From Branchipolynoe longqiensis (Eukaryota > Annelida > Polychaeta > Phyllodocida > Polynoidae), in assembly GCA_030323885.1 (NCBI GenBank), contig CM059196.1, forward strand, positions 38,243,535 through 38,307,534: a stretch of 64,000 nucleotides of DNA, read 5' to 3'. The notes beneath the pieces are model-generated. The model saw nothing but the letters and a program-made list of their open reading frames with translations, did no database searches and had not been told where the DNA came from. The translations under genes were made by a program, and so were the position numbers. Numbering within the stretch: the first letter of the stretch is position 1; each line of letters starts with the position of its first letter. Positions 10,140 through 19,399 of this stretch are shown here, piece after piece.

Positions 10140-11342
10140 TTTTGTTTATTGGTCACAGACAACAGCGGCTGGACATAGTCGTGGTCAGTTTTAGTTTTGC
10201 TATGGTTCCCCATAGCAGTTTCAGGATTTGTTTTGTTGTTTTAGTATCAATCTTATTGAACAGTTACTGAATAGAAATAAGATATAATAATTACTGTTTT
10301 TGGTTTGTTGTTTTAGGCAGAATCAAAATGAAAAGTCACCGACAACATATTTACATATGTTCGGATCTGATGACTGTAGCGACATTCAACATTAAATTGG
10401 TTTTTTGGTCTTGATCATTGTGACATTCCCATAACATTTAATAATTACTGTTTTTGGTTTGTGGTTTTGCTCTGTTTACCCATAGCAGTGTTTTAGTAGG
10501 AATCTTATTGAACAGAAATGAAAAGTCACCGACAACATATTTACATTTGTTAGGATCTGATGACTGTATCGATATTCAACTTGATCATAGTGACATTCCC
10601 ATAAGATTTTATAATTACTGTTTTTGGTTTCCAATTTACAAGTTTCACGCGTTGTGCATATCATGTTTATCATGTTTATCATGTTCATGTTCATGTTTTT
10701 GTGTGAAACCCAATAAAAAGAAAATTAACACAAGCACTGTTACCTTGAAGTAGTCATCCTTCAGTGCTGCGTAGATGGCGTCGCACGTCTCGGGGACAAG
10801 CTGCCCGATGGTCGTCGCACCCACCCGAAACTGGTAGCTTATGCTCTTGAACGACTCACCTAGAAAAAGGGTTGTTAATGTGAGCTCATATCGTCGAACA
10901 CAAAGTCAGAAAAAAACACCACAGTACAAAATAAACTAAATAAACGATATCGTCGAAGAGATAGTCAATCGGAATGTAAATAATGTATAAGACAAAGTAA
11001 ATTATTACCTGTCGCCAGGAAGTGTAGGGTGATCGCAAGCCTCTCTGCAGCCGAGATCGACGCCTGAAACGTTGTGTTCTGACGCTCGATCCGAGGTTTG
11101 ACCAGCTCAAGCAACTGATCAAACTGTGGCGCTGGCATCCGGCTATAGTTGGTGAACGCTTGCGGTTCATCGGCACGTAATCCAGCTACCAGGGTGTTGA
11201 ACGCTCCAAGCTGAGCATGCTGAGCAATGTGGGGACGAATCCACACTTGCCGACCTATCCTTCGACGTCGCACATCACGGATCGCAAGCACTGCAAGTGC
11301 CTCAGCGATTTTTCTTCTTTGCTCTGGTGTACGTGGCACCAT
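8709..11342 (-). CDS. PIF/Harbinger DDE transposase (3 exons)
   Basis: Predicted spliced CDS on the minus strand: exons 11342-11009, 10859-10744 and 9506-8709, 1,248 nt and 415 residues, the usual length for HARBI1-like transposases. Introns use GTAATA...TTCTAG and GTAACA...TTTGCAG, phases 1 and 0. The N-terminal half carries a helix-turn-helix-like region (residues about 95-145). The DDE_Tnp_4 catalytic core has CIGALDGKHI (D179), HFIVADDAF (D269) and RRVVENAFGIL (E306). It would cut and reinsert DNA at TWA targets, with the MADF-like protein encoded on the other strand. The ATG has A at -3 and G at +4. All three catalytic acidic residues are present and no stop interrupts the joined exons. 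The terminal exon sits inside the last intron of the MADF gene. Confidence 0.85.
9523..9678. repeat. 78-bp tandem duplication across a splice acceptor
   Basis: Two adjacent 78-bp copies start ACTAAATTGTTATG at 9523 and 9601. Each contains a T-rich stretch, a CAG acceptor and the first codons of MADF exon 3 (CACNTGG...GAGATCGACGA). Only the second acceptor (9653) leads into the long open exon. Confidence 0.85.
10085..10740. repeat. Triplicated 3'-region repeat and poly(A) signal
   Basis: A segment with ATTTACATATGTTAGGATC and GATGACTGTAGCGACA recurs at about 10093, 10345 and 10540, with AATTACTGTTTTTGGTTT between. The first copy includes the end of the MADF CDS, so the gene end has been duplicated downstream. 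AATAAA at about 10712 is a candidate poly(A) signal for the plus-strand gene. Confidence 0.6.
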
Positions 11343-11682
11343 TTTTGAATTTGAATTTGTAATCCCTCAGCGACTGCTCACGATACGATAGTTCGCCCCA
11401 TATCCGCCAGTTGCGTGCAGTGAAACACACATGGCGCCATCTTGCGTTGGACCACACCAGCTGCTAGGAGGCGCTGATGCTCATGTAGTTCGCGCTAAAA
11501 ACACCAGGTGCGTAGGTGGCAGTCGCGAATCGGGACGGTATATGTGCGCGCCCAGTCGCGCTCCAGTCGGTAGATGTGTACACCCCCAGTCGTAAGTTTT
11601 AGTCGGGAAACGGGTCGTGATGAGTCGCGTCGGCCAGTCAGTTTTAGTGCGCGAATCGTATACGGTATGTGTGTACCTGGCA

Positions 11683-11819
11683 TTAGTCCTAAAAATCGCA
11701 AATCGCAATCGGTAGGTGTGCTAGGGGAGTGCACACCTCACGATTTTGGGGCAGTTTTAGATCGTATACGCTAGGTGGGTGTGGAAAAACGATCGTAAAC
11801 GGTAGGTGTGTACCGGGCA
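11683..11819. mobile_element. Outer Harbinger MITE, right part
   Basis: It continues the MITE broken at 7449, ending GTGTGTACCGGGCA at 11819, followed by the matching duplication TAA (11820-11822). It aligns with the right half of the MITE at 12297-12577 (shared TAGGTGTGCTAGGGGAGTGC). Confidence 0.85.
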
Positions 11820-11896
11820 TAAGTTAGATATATAGAATCAAATCTAGATAATTGCTTTGGTTTTGAAATGTTGATGCTTCATTGGACTATGCAGCT
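11820..11896 (-). mobile_element. M1 MITE, last part
   Basis: M1 resumes with AAGTTAGATATATAGAATC and ends ATTGGACTATGCAGCT, followed by TTAA at 11897-11900, the partner of TTAA at 7043-7046. Confidence 0.85.
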
Positions 11897-11901
11897 TTAA
11901 T

Positions 11902-11985
11902 GACCAGACAGGATGGCCAAATAAGTTGAATGCACATTTCCTGTTGTGACGTGATGCGGGATTCGAACCCCCCCTGGGGGTAACC
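11902..11985 (+). mobile_element. SINE-A head fragment
   Basis: GACCAGACAGGATGGCC and a box-B-like GGATTCGAACCC mark a decayed tRNA-like head without the remainder of the SINE. Confidence 0.55.
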
Positions 11986-12009
11986 TTAGTGACAATTGTT
12001 ACTGTTTGT

Positions 12010-12293
12010 TGGAATACCGACGTGTGACAGTGCGCACTGATGGCAACTTGATAGTGTTGCCCCACTGGGAGATCAGTCCACTCAATTACATTATCCCACT
12101 CAATCACATTATCCTGATACTGAGCAAACCCAGTCTGTGCCTTATCCTAATGATTCCGAGTGCCGCGCCAGTCTTGCCAGTGCCAAGTATACATTTTGTA
12201 AGTTATTGGCTTGACGCGGTGGGGGATTCCAACTGCCGAACTTCCGTAAAGAGAAGCCTGTGTTCGACCGATTTCGGCCACAGTGTCCAGTTC
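12010..12293 (-). mobile_element. SINE-A-related copy
   Basis: Minus-strand body with the family blocks GGATAAGGCACAGACTGG and ACTGTCACACGTCGGTATTC and a variant tRNA-like head (GGCCGAAATCGGTC). A Harbinger MITE inserted at its head end, 12297. Confidence 0.6.
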
Positions 12294-12296
12294 TTA

Positions 12297-12577
12297 TGCT
12301 AGGTACACACATACCGTATACGATTCGCGCACTAAAACTCCCGATCAGCTTAAAACTGAAGTCGGGCCGATTCATTTTTCGAATCGGGAATCGCAATCGT
12401 AGTGCTAGCGCACACCTACCATTTTAGCCCTAAAAATTAGTTTTTAGTAGTGAATCGCAATCGGTATCGGTAGGTGTGCTAGGGGAGTGCACACCTCACG
12501 ACTTTTGGGCAGTTTTAGATCGTATACGCTAGGTGGGTGCGGGAAAACGATCGTATACGCTAGGTGTGTACCGGGCA
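12297..12577. mobile_element. Intact Harbinger MITE
   Basis: A 281-bp element with termini TGCTAGGTACACACATACCG and GGTGTGTACCGGGCA, flanked by TTA at 12294-12296 and 12578-12580. It is non-coding and belongs to the family that hosts the autonomous element at 7450-11682. It is the natural substrate candidate for the nearby transposase. Confidence 0.85.
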
Positions 12578-12847
12578 TTACTCTCAGTGACAATTACTTT
12601 ATAGCAACGCGGGCTCTTTCCAATGCGCCGTGAGACATCTACTTTGAGCGTGCTGCTCGGGATGCGACTGATTGGTTGTCTTGGTTACCTTGGTTACCCA
12701 CCCCCCTCTCGCCGCGTCTCGCCAAGTCTCGCCGACATCTCACGGTCTCCACGAGGTTGCTCGTTAGCCTCTTTGTGCTCATCAACCCCTTGAAAGCATG
12801 CCACGGAGAGACGCTCTGACTTAATGGCGATTTTTCTATTTGCTTTT

Positions 12848-13735
12848 GGCCGAGCGCGGTGGCCGAATCGGTAGAGAGCGAGCCTCGCGTCCGGAAGGTT
12901 CGGGTGTTCTGTACCGGTGTGGCGGTTTCAGCTGACTGCCAGTTTCAGCTGACTGTCAGTTTCCTTTGCATGCATCAAAATCTAACAGCATCGTGACTAA
13001 GCTTATAAATTTAATATAATGTTTTTGGTAAAGATGTTTTCTATATGTGTACCGAGCGATTTGTTTCTAGGTGGTGTGGTTTTAGAGATATATAACTTTT
13101 CCTATACTTTCTGTATGAAGATTTCTCGTGACCATTGACAATGCCTTGAGTTTGACGGTATGCGCAATGCAAACCATTAGTTTTATTCCAAATTAATAGA
13201 AATCAAGAAGCCTAACCTTATAAATTTAATATAATCTGTTTGGTAAAGATGTTTTCTATATGTGTACCAAGCGATTTGTTAATAGGTGGTGTGGTTTGAG
13301 AGATATATCACTTTTTCTGTATTTTCTGTATGAAGATTGCTCGTGACCATTAACAATGCCTTTAGTTTGAGTCTATGCGCACAGCTGAAACTGACAGTGA
13401 GCTGAAACTGCCACACCGGATCGAGTCAAACAAATTACTTATAAAATTGATACTTATTATGAGTTCGGTTCCTGGTCGAGTCAAAGAATCTTTGATAAAA
13501 TTGCTACTTGTCGCTTCATAGCATGGCGCTCGGCATTATTAGAATGGGGCAAGGACTGGTTAGCTCCGTGACAGGATAATGTGACTGAGTGCAATATTGG
13601 GGCATGGTGCTGGTGGTTTGATTTCCCAGTGGGGCAGCACTATAAATTCGCCATGAGTGTGTACTGTTGGTACCCATCATGATATGACCTTAAATGTTGC
13701 CAGGACATAAAACTCCCAACAACCAACCAACTTAA
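12848..13735 (+). mobile_element. SINE-A, tail 1, interrupted by M3
   Basis: The head GGTGGCCGAATCGGTAGAG starts the copy; M3 occupies 12915-13419; the body continues at GATCGAGTCAAACAAATTAC and ends with ATGTTGCCAGGACATAAAAC. Confidence 0.8.
12915..13419. mobile_element. M3 MITE within a SINE
   Basis: Termini CCGGTGTGGCGGTTTCAG and CTGAAACTGCCACACCGG form inverted repeats of about 45 bp, each arm repeating CAGTTTCAGCTGACTG. Inside are two tandem copies of about 205 bp (from 13000 and 13210) sharing GGTAAAGATGTTTTCTATAT. A related interior block occurs at 63540-63680. Confidence 0.75.
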
Positions 13736-13800
13736 TGGCGACTTTTCTATTTGCTGTGGACCACTGGGTCGCCGCTGTCCCCACTTCGCAGCCAGCGCCA

Positions 13801-13919
13801 GCGCCACCACCACCACCACCACCACCACCACCACAACCACCACCACCAGCAGCAGCAGCACCACCACCACCACCACCACCACCAGCACCACCACCAACAC
13901 CACCACCAGCAGCAGCCTC
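13801..13919. repeat. CCA/GCA trinucleotide repeat
   Basis: CACCAC runs with two GCAGCAGCA interruptions. Poly-Pro, poly-His and poly-Gly frames on either strand are repeat translations. Confidence 0.9.
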
Positions 13920-13994
13920 ATGCCATCTGGAGACGCTAATTAGAACGAAGGGCATCAACCAAAATAACAATCATAATAATAATAATGTGGAGAA

Positions 13995-14290
13995 AGCTGT
14001 GAGAGAAAGAGAGAAAGAGGAAGAGAAAAAAGTGGGGGGGGGGAGAAAGTGGGAGAGAGGGAGAGAGAGGATAAGGAGAGATGTGGAAAGAGAATGAAAG
14101 AGAAGTGGAGAGGGGGAGGGAGAGGGAAAGGAGTAGAGATTGAGAGATGGGAGAGAAGAAGAGAGGGGGAGGGAGAGGGAAAGGAGTAGAGATTGAGAGA
14201 TGGGAGAGAAGAAGAGAGGGGGAGTCGGGGAGAGAGGGAGAGAGGAAGAGAGCGTGGTGTGAAAGACGGAGAGAGAGAGGGAGAGGGACA
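13995..14290. repeat. Purine-rich GA/GGGA tract
   Basis: Nearly uninterrupted purines on the plus strand, including a direct repeat of a segment of about 65 bp (GGGAGAGAAGAAGAGAGGGG at two sites). It could adopt triplex structures; this is inference. Confidence 0.85.
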
Positions 14291-14293
14291 GAG

Positions 14294-14362
14294 CGATTGA
14301 TTGATTGATTGGTGGTTTCTTTACACGTGTCGGCAGCATAGGGTCATATTCACGGCGAGAGA
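14294..14362 (-). mobile_element. 3' end fragment of the 42-45 kb non-LTR family
   Basis: Read on the minus strand it contains CGCCGTGAATATGACCCTAT and ends in a CAATCAAT tail, as does the end of the element at 42210-44900. Only the extreme 3' end is present. Confidence 0.6.
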
Positions 14363-15004
14363 GCGAGTGAGAGATAAACTTATATTATTATTGCACCAAA
14401 TGAACATCGTGGAATTCAATATTGGAATTCAATATGGAAACAAACACACAAACAAACAAATCAAATAAAAGAAAATGAAAGCGAGATTCCTGCTGTTAAA
14501 ATAAACTGGACGCCCACGAAAATAGCAGCTTCGTTAACGTCAATGACGCATCACCCACATTTCCCAGCGGCCCTCTGGTGGCGTGCCCACGAACTAGCCT
14601 CCACACCCCAACCCACCCCACCCCTCCTGGCGGTGGCGAGGAAAGGGAATGGGGAGGTGGCTGGTGGTGGGGGTGGAGATACGGGGCGGAGGGGGGGGGG
14701 GGGTTAAGGGAGGTTTCCTCAATGACTCACCTGCCATTTCCCTCCACAAATAAATTTCATTTCTAGTGACACTCATATGACGCTCTACGTCTAAATTTGA
14801 ATAACACCGATGAAACCTTAACGTTTTTGTGAACAAATCTTGCCTATGTTTGGTCTTCCTCTCTTGTAAAAGGGAAGTTTGGTAGTGGAAATTCCCCAAT
14901 GAGACCTTTACCGCAGGGCATGCGGCATGGTGAGCTAATTCTCAAACCGCCATCAGAGGGCGGGTCATTTAAAAAAAAAAACCTTTTTACAAACCTTGCC
15001 TATA
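14363..15004. other. Non-coding stretch, no gene recognised
   Basis: It includes a duplicated ATTGGAATTCAATA and a G-run near 14690. Two short motifs, GCCCTCTGGTGGCG and CGCCATCAGAGGGCG, resemble those in the foldback array at 23.4-25.2 kb. No open frame has recognisable features. Confidence 0.5.
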
Positions 15005-15345
15005 TTAGTGTAGTAAGTAGTCTGCACTGACCTCTCAGGCAAGTAACCACATAAACAGGTAGGCATGGGTAGTGTGTTGATACCAGGGAGCCTAGGTGGT
15101 GTAATTGTTAGCACACTGGCCCAGAATGCAAAGAGATGTGGGTTCGAGTCCCACTCTAGGTGCAATATTTCCAATTTATTTCCATGGTCACGGCAACCAG
15201 TGTCCACCCCCATGACACTAGTTGCCATGACCATGATCCTGTACAAGCTCTGCACTGTATGGTTGTTGAACCTACCCTGTGTATGTATGTGTAAGTGCAT
15301 TGCCTGTATGTATGCAATTGTAATAATTAAATGACCATTTAAAAG
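15005..15345 (+). mobile_element. SINE-B, copy 1
   Basis: It starts with AGTGTAGTAAGTAGTCTGCA and carries a tRNA-like segment with a box-A-like TGGTGTAATTGTTAGCACA and box-B-like GGTTCGAGTCC (about 15092-15162). The body includes CTTGTACAGG on the minus strand. The 3' end lacks the CAATCAATC tail seen at 35178. Confidence 0.75.
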
Positions 15346-15365
15346 ACTTATAATTCCAGGGGGAC

Positions 15366-15545
15366 AAGTGTAGTAGGCTGCACTGTCCTCTCAGGCAAGT
15401 AACCACATAGACAGGTAGGCGTGGATAGTGTGTTGATATCAGGGAGCCTCGGTGGTGTAAAGGTTAGCACACTGGGCTGGAAAGCAAAGAGATTTGGGTT
15501 CGAGTCCCGCTCTCGGCGCAATATTTTCCATTTTCATCACCCCCA
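15366..15545 (+). mobile_element. SINE-B, copy 2 (3'-truncated)
   Basis: A second copy in tandem, with tRNA-like GGTGGTGTAAAGGTTAGCAC and GGTTCGAGTCCCGC, lost after TTTCCATTTTCATCACCCCC. Confidence 0.75.
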
Positions 15546-15599
15546 TGACATTAGTATATAGTATATTTGATCCAACCGAGATATTTATGGCCTCACTAA

Positions 15600-16010
15600 A
15601 CATGATATTGCATCATCGAAGGAATATTAAATCAATTTATTAAAACCTCTTACTGTTTCAAGTCAAACAAGCACTAACAATTATTTACGTGTGTTTTCAC
15701 TTCATCTATCTCCAAAGATAGCCATGTTAAAATCATAACATCAAAGTTACTCTGACCTAAAGCAAAATAGATTATATCACACAACATTATATATTTATGA
15801 TGATCAAGCATTTCAGTGTGCACACAAACAATTAATTTAGCATATTTTCACTACAAGTATCTCCAAAGATATCCAGTGTAAAACCATAAAATCAAAGTTA
15901 CTTTAAACTAAAGCAACGTAGATTATGTCGCTCAACATATTGATATATTTATCTATGAAAACATATTGCGTAAACTAAAATCAATTGGATTATGCAAACT
16001 TACCCAAACT
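15600..16010 (+). repeat. Degenerate M1-like sequence in two tandem pieces
   Basis: Two segments (about 15640-15790 and 15830-16005) share the M1 interior blocks TATCTCCAAAGATA, AAATCAAAGTTACT and ATATATTTAT. The second ends TTGGATTATGCAAACTTA, a decayed M1 terminus. Confidence 0.5.
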
Positions 16011-16061
16011 AACCATTATGTTGTTACATTTCACCCAGCATGATAATGGATGTTTGTTTGG

Positions 16062-16628
16062 TATTGCAACATCTAAGGTCATATCAACATCTAAGGTCAT
16101 ATCACGATGGGTACCGACTTGTTACAGTACACACTCAAGACAACTTTATAGTGCTGCCCCACTGGGAAATGAGGCTGCCAGCACCATGACCCAATATCCC
16201 ACACAGTTGTATTACCCTGACACTGAGCTAACATTAACAAGTCCTTGTCCTATCCTATTAATGCTGAGCGCCAGGCTAGGTAGCGACAAATATCAATCAA
16301 TCAATCAATAATTCCATCCTCTAGTCAAGGGTTGGATGCAATGGTTCTCCACTTGTCCCAATGTTGTGCTGTTCTGATAGACTGTGAATAATTCAAGCCT
16401 GTCCACTGTGAAATATTTGTAAACCATGATGTTCTTGGTCTCCCTCTCCCTCTGCTGCCATTCACCTTCCCTTCCAACAATGTACGGTATATTGAACTCT
16501 GACGAATGATGTGGCCAAAATAAATAAATAGCGACAAATATAAATTTCTATAAATCTTTGGTTTGACTCGGCTGGGATTCGAACTCCCGACCTTCCGCGC
16601 TCTACCGATTCAGCAATCGCTTGGCGGC
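16062..16628 (-). mobile_element. SINE-A-related copy interrupted by a LINE scrap
   Basis: Minus-strand SINE with tail 1 and a variant tRNA-like head (GAATCGGTAGAGCGCGGAAG, then GAGTTCGAATCCCAG). A 235-bp LINE fragment occupies 16294-16528. Confidence 0.75.
16294..16528 (-). pseudogene. 5'-truncated non-LTR retrotransposon, RT C-terminus
   Basis: The minus-strand frame (about 16325-16530) reads FGHIIRQSSIYRTLLEG, then RGRGRPRTSWFTNISQW, the GH-I/V...GRGRPR...W...W signature at the C-terminal end of many non-LTR RT proteins. The insertion is bounded by the 13-bp duplication TAGCGACAAATAT (16281-16293 and 16529-16541) and has an ATTG-repeat 3' tail. It has no RT core and is a dead-on-arrival copy. 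Confidence 0.8.
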
Positions 16629-16689
16629 CTTGCTGTTGATTGCTCTTCGGGAAATTTCCGTCAGTCACTAGTTAGTGAATCCGGGAGGA

Positions 16690-16925
16690 AGGTGGGCGCG
16701 TCGGTTCGTTGGTAAGCCGCGCCCCCTCCCACCCTGGAACATTAAACAGTAATCAAGTTGAGGGGTGTCCGGGGACCCGGCGGCTTACTTACCAGTGCTA
16801 ATGAGCCGCATTGTGGCCATGCTAATTGAGATTGATGAACTAAAAAGAAGCGCCGGGTGGCACCAGTGGCGCCCCCACTCCCTCCCCGCGGGACGCCGGT
16901 GAACCAACGCGGCGCGCATGCGCAG
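16690..16925. repeat. GC-rich inverted-repeat segment
   Basis: GCGCGTCGGTTCGTTGG near the start is roughly complementary to GTGAACCAACGCGGCGCGC near the end. It may be another small MITE; no duplication is clear. Confidence 0.35.
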
Positions 16926-17119
16926 GTACTCGTACGATGGATGTCGTCTGCTTCTGTCTGAAACTGTGAAAGTGAAGCTGGGATTTGGCGGGAAAAGCTG
17001 GTCGCGCTGTTTATTTAATCCGGATGCGTCAACTTGTGTGTAGTGTGCGCATGTTCAAAGCGTGACTGAATGGAATGATCACATTTGTTTGGATCTAATT
17101 GTTGTATCAGATTGTATAA

Positions 17120-17520
17120 TCCATGGCAAAGCTATGGAATATATTAATAGGATATTGTGTATCAGATTTTATAATCCAGAAAAGCTATAGGAATCAGTGG
17201 AATAACAGACACTCACTGAGTTGTGTTTGCGATAGTCCACATGCGAGCTAATGAAACACACATGCGCATACATGTGATTTAAAGGGCATCTCATAGTACA
17301 CAGTATTTTACTTGTCTTAAAAAGTTAAAGGCCACCTCATACCACACAGTAATGTTATTATATTCCATGGCAACACTATAGGAGTTAGCGGAATAACCCA
17401 CACTCACTGAGGTGTTTGTTACAGTCCACATGCATGCATGTATTCATGTGATTTAAAGGGCATCTCACAGTATAGGACATTTTACTTGTTTTAAAGGCCA
17501 GCCCATACTACGCAGTAATT
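17120..17520. repeat. Two-unit tandem duplication, about 230 bp
   Basis: Both units contain ATGTGATTTAAAGGGCATCT, a TTTACTTGTYTTAAA block and an ACACTCACTGAG block. It is diverged and non-coding. Confidence 0.6.
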
Positions 17521-17880
17521 GTGCTTTATTCGATTATATTGATGACATATCTTTATTTCGGAAGAAGGTTATTTTATGTTGTGGAATATAACTGTTCAGT
17601 CCTAATGTACTAGCCCTTCCGGCCATACACTTTTACCAGTATATAAAACAAAATAGTAGCATGGTTATGACTAAAACAATGTAGCACTAACGTTGGCTAA
17701 GTGAGAACTTTGAGTTTGAGCAAGTGCAAAATGTACATACATGGACATGATTTAATCTAAACCCTCCATCACAAAACATCTCACCGACTTTCAAGTGTAA
17801 ATTAAACCCTTGATCACCAAACATCTCACTGACCCACCGGCTACACAGACACCAACATCTTATTCTTAAATTACACTTTT
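17521..17880. other. Non-coding stretch, no gene recognised
   Basis: It contains a local duplication around AAACATCTCAC (17773 and 17820). Nothing else is recognisable. Confidence 0.5.
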
Positions 17881-17924
17881 ATAGTGGGCCCCTTAAACCA
17901 AGGCGTCTTGAGAATTGAATTCCT

Positions 17925-18482
17925 GATCCCCGAACCCCGAAACCCGACCCCAGACCCCCGATCCCCGATCCCCGATCCCCGATCGCCGATCCCCGATCCC
18001 AATCCCAGCTCCCGACCCCGATCCCTATCCCCGACTCCCGATCCCAGAATCCCGATCCCAAATTCCTGATCGCCGAATCCCGACCAAAGACTCCCGACCA
18101 CCGACTCCCGATCTCCGAATCCCGACTCCCGATCACCGACTCCCGATCCCCGACTCCCGATCCCCGACTCCTGATCCCCGATTTCCGATTCCAGACTCCC
18201 GATTCCAGACTCCCGATTCCCGACTCCCGATCTGACTCCCAATCCCCGACTCCTGATCACTGATCACCGAGCCCCGAGCCCCCACCCCCGACTCCCGACC
18301 CCCGACTCCCAACCCCCCACCCCCGACTCCCAACCTCCGACTCCTGACCCCCGACTCCCGACTCCTGAATCCCGACTCCCGACCCCCGACTCCCGACTCC
18401 CGACTCCCGACCACCGACTCCCGACCACCGACTTCCGACCACCGACTTCCGACCACCGATTCCCGATCCCCGATCCCCGACC
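17925..18482. repeat. C-rich degenerate array, CCCGAT/CCCGACT units
   Basis: About 560 bp of 6- to 8-bp units built on CCCGAYY, with pure CCCCGAT runs near 17956-17995. The complementary strand is Gly/Ser/Arg-rich in every frame, which explains the long open frames there. GGGGATCGGGGATCGGGG on the minus strand could form a G-quadruplex. Confidence 0.9.
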
Positions 18483-18917
18483 ATCGGATTTAAGTGCAAA
18501 TTACTGTCTCGTATGAGACGATCTTTGTGTGGGATTCTAGATAGGGTAGATTATATAGATTCCTGGAATCTGCACATCAAACCCACCATCCCCGACTGTC
18601 GGAGCCTTGGTGGCAGGACGGATCGGTCGATTGCCACTTAAGAGTAAGACACTGGCCCTCCACCACCTTTATTTGGGGTAGGTGTCCTATTTCATGAGGT
18701 CACGTGGTGCTGCCTCCAGTGTTGATGTTCATCGCCCTACTGTGTCCACCAATCAAGACATTTACTGAGTGACGCCATGTGGTTTATGACCATGTGATGG
18801 TTGTTTATTAACACTGGGTGGAAAGTTGCTATGGTGACCAGCCTGTCAATCATTAGTTCTACAGGTTTTCGCTACATGAATTGAAACTATTTAGAGTGAC
18901 GCCCTGTTCTAGCAAAG
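18483..18917. other. Non-coding stretch, no gene recognised
   Basis: Mixed composition, without an open frame or repeat that I can identify. Confidence 0.5.
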
Positions 18918-19060
18918 TCCTAGCAAAATCTAGGTAACAACTTGTGTCTGCACACTCACCGTATCTTTATAGTGCTGCCCCACTGAGATATCAGGCCGTC
19001 AGTGCCATGACCCGATATCCCAGAGAGTCACATTATCCTGATACCGTACTAACTACTCCT
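18918..19060 (-). mobile_element. SINE-A fragment, tail 1
   Basis: Only the 3' half of the family is present on the minus strand (GGATAATGTGACTCTCTGGG, ATAAAGATACGGTGAGTGTG). Confidence 0.65.
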
Positions 19061-19061
19061 T

Positions 19062-19385
19062 GTCAGGATCATATTTTTGTTGGTCCATTAGTTGTTTAAG
19101 CAGGGGAAATTTCAGTCATAGATGACTGGTCTTCCTCATTCCACTGCTGGTCGATAGAAAGCCCGAGCCTACACTTTTACCGACCCAAGGGATTTTTAAC
19201 CTCCCACACCACATAGACATGGTATGAGACCAACCGGCCTTTGATGACACTGTAAGTTATACACAGCGGTGGAAATCCAAATTGGCAGAGCTGGGGGCAC
19301 GGGAAATCAAACTGCCGACCCTCAGATTAGGAGTCTGACCTAGAAAAAAGTCAGACACTCTAACTACTCCGCCACAGAGAATGTC
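19062..19385 (-). mobile_element. tRNA-headed SINE with tail 2
   Basis: On the minus strand, CTCTGTGGCGGAGTAGTTAG and a box-B-like GGTCGGCAGTTTGATT form a different tRNA-like head. The 3' end is tail 2 (GAGGAAGACCAGTC, CTGAAATTTCCCCTGCTTAA), which is also used by some SINE-A copies. Confidence 0.65.
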
Positions 19386-19399
19386 GAGAGACAGACTAG

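Larger units (their letters stand above)
7450..11682. mobile_element. Autonomous PIF/Harbinger DNA transposon
   Basis: A 4,233-bp element with termini TGCCCGGTGCACAC and complement of TGCCAGGTACACAC, flanked by TTA at 7447-7449 and 11683-11685. It encodes a DDE transposase (minus) and a MADF/Myb-like protein (plus), the two-gene set known for Harbinger elements. Terminal repeats are short and imperfect. Both reading frames are open with plausible splice sites, so it may be young or still active; that is inference. Confidence 0.88.

Noticed and set aside
13735..14097. Proline-rich 120-codon protein
   Set aside because: CCA/GCA repeat followed by a GA tract, with a SINE tail upstream.
17871..18499. 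Gly/Ser/Arg repeat proteins on the minus strand
   Set aside because: Every frame is open because the CCCGAT array lacks stop triplets.
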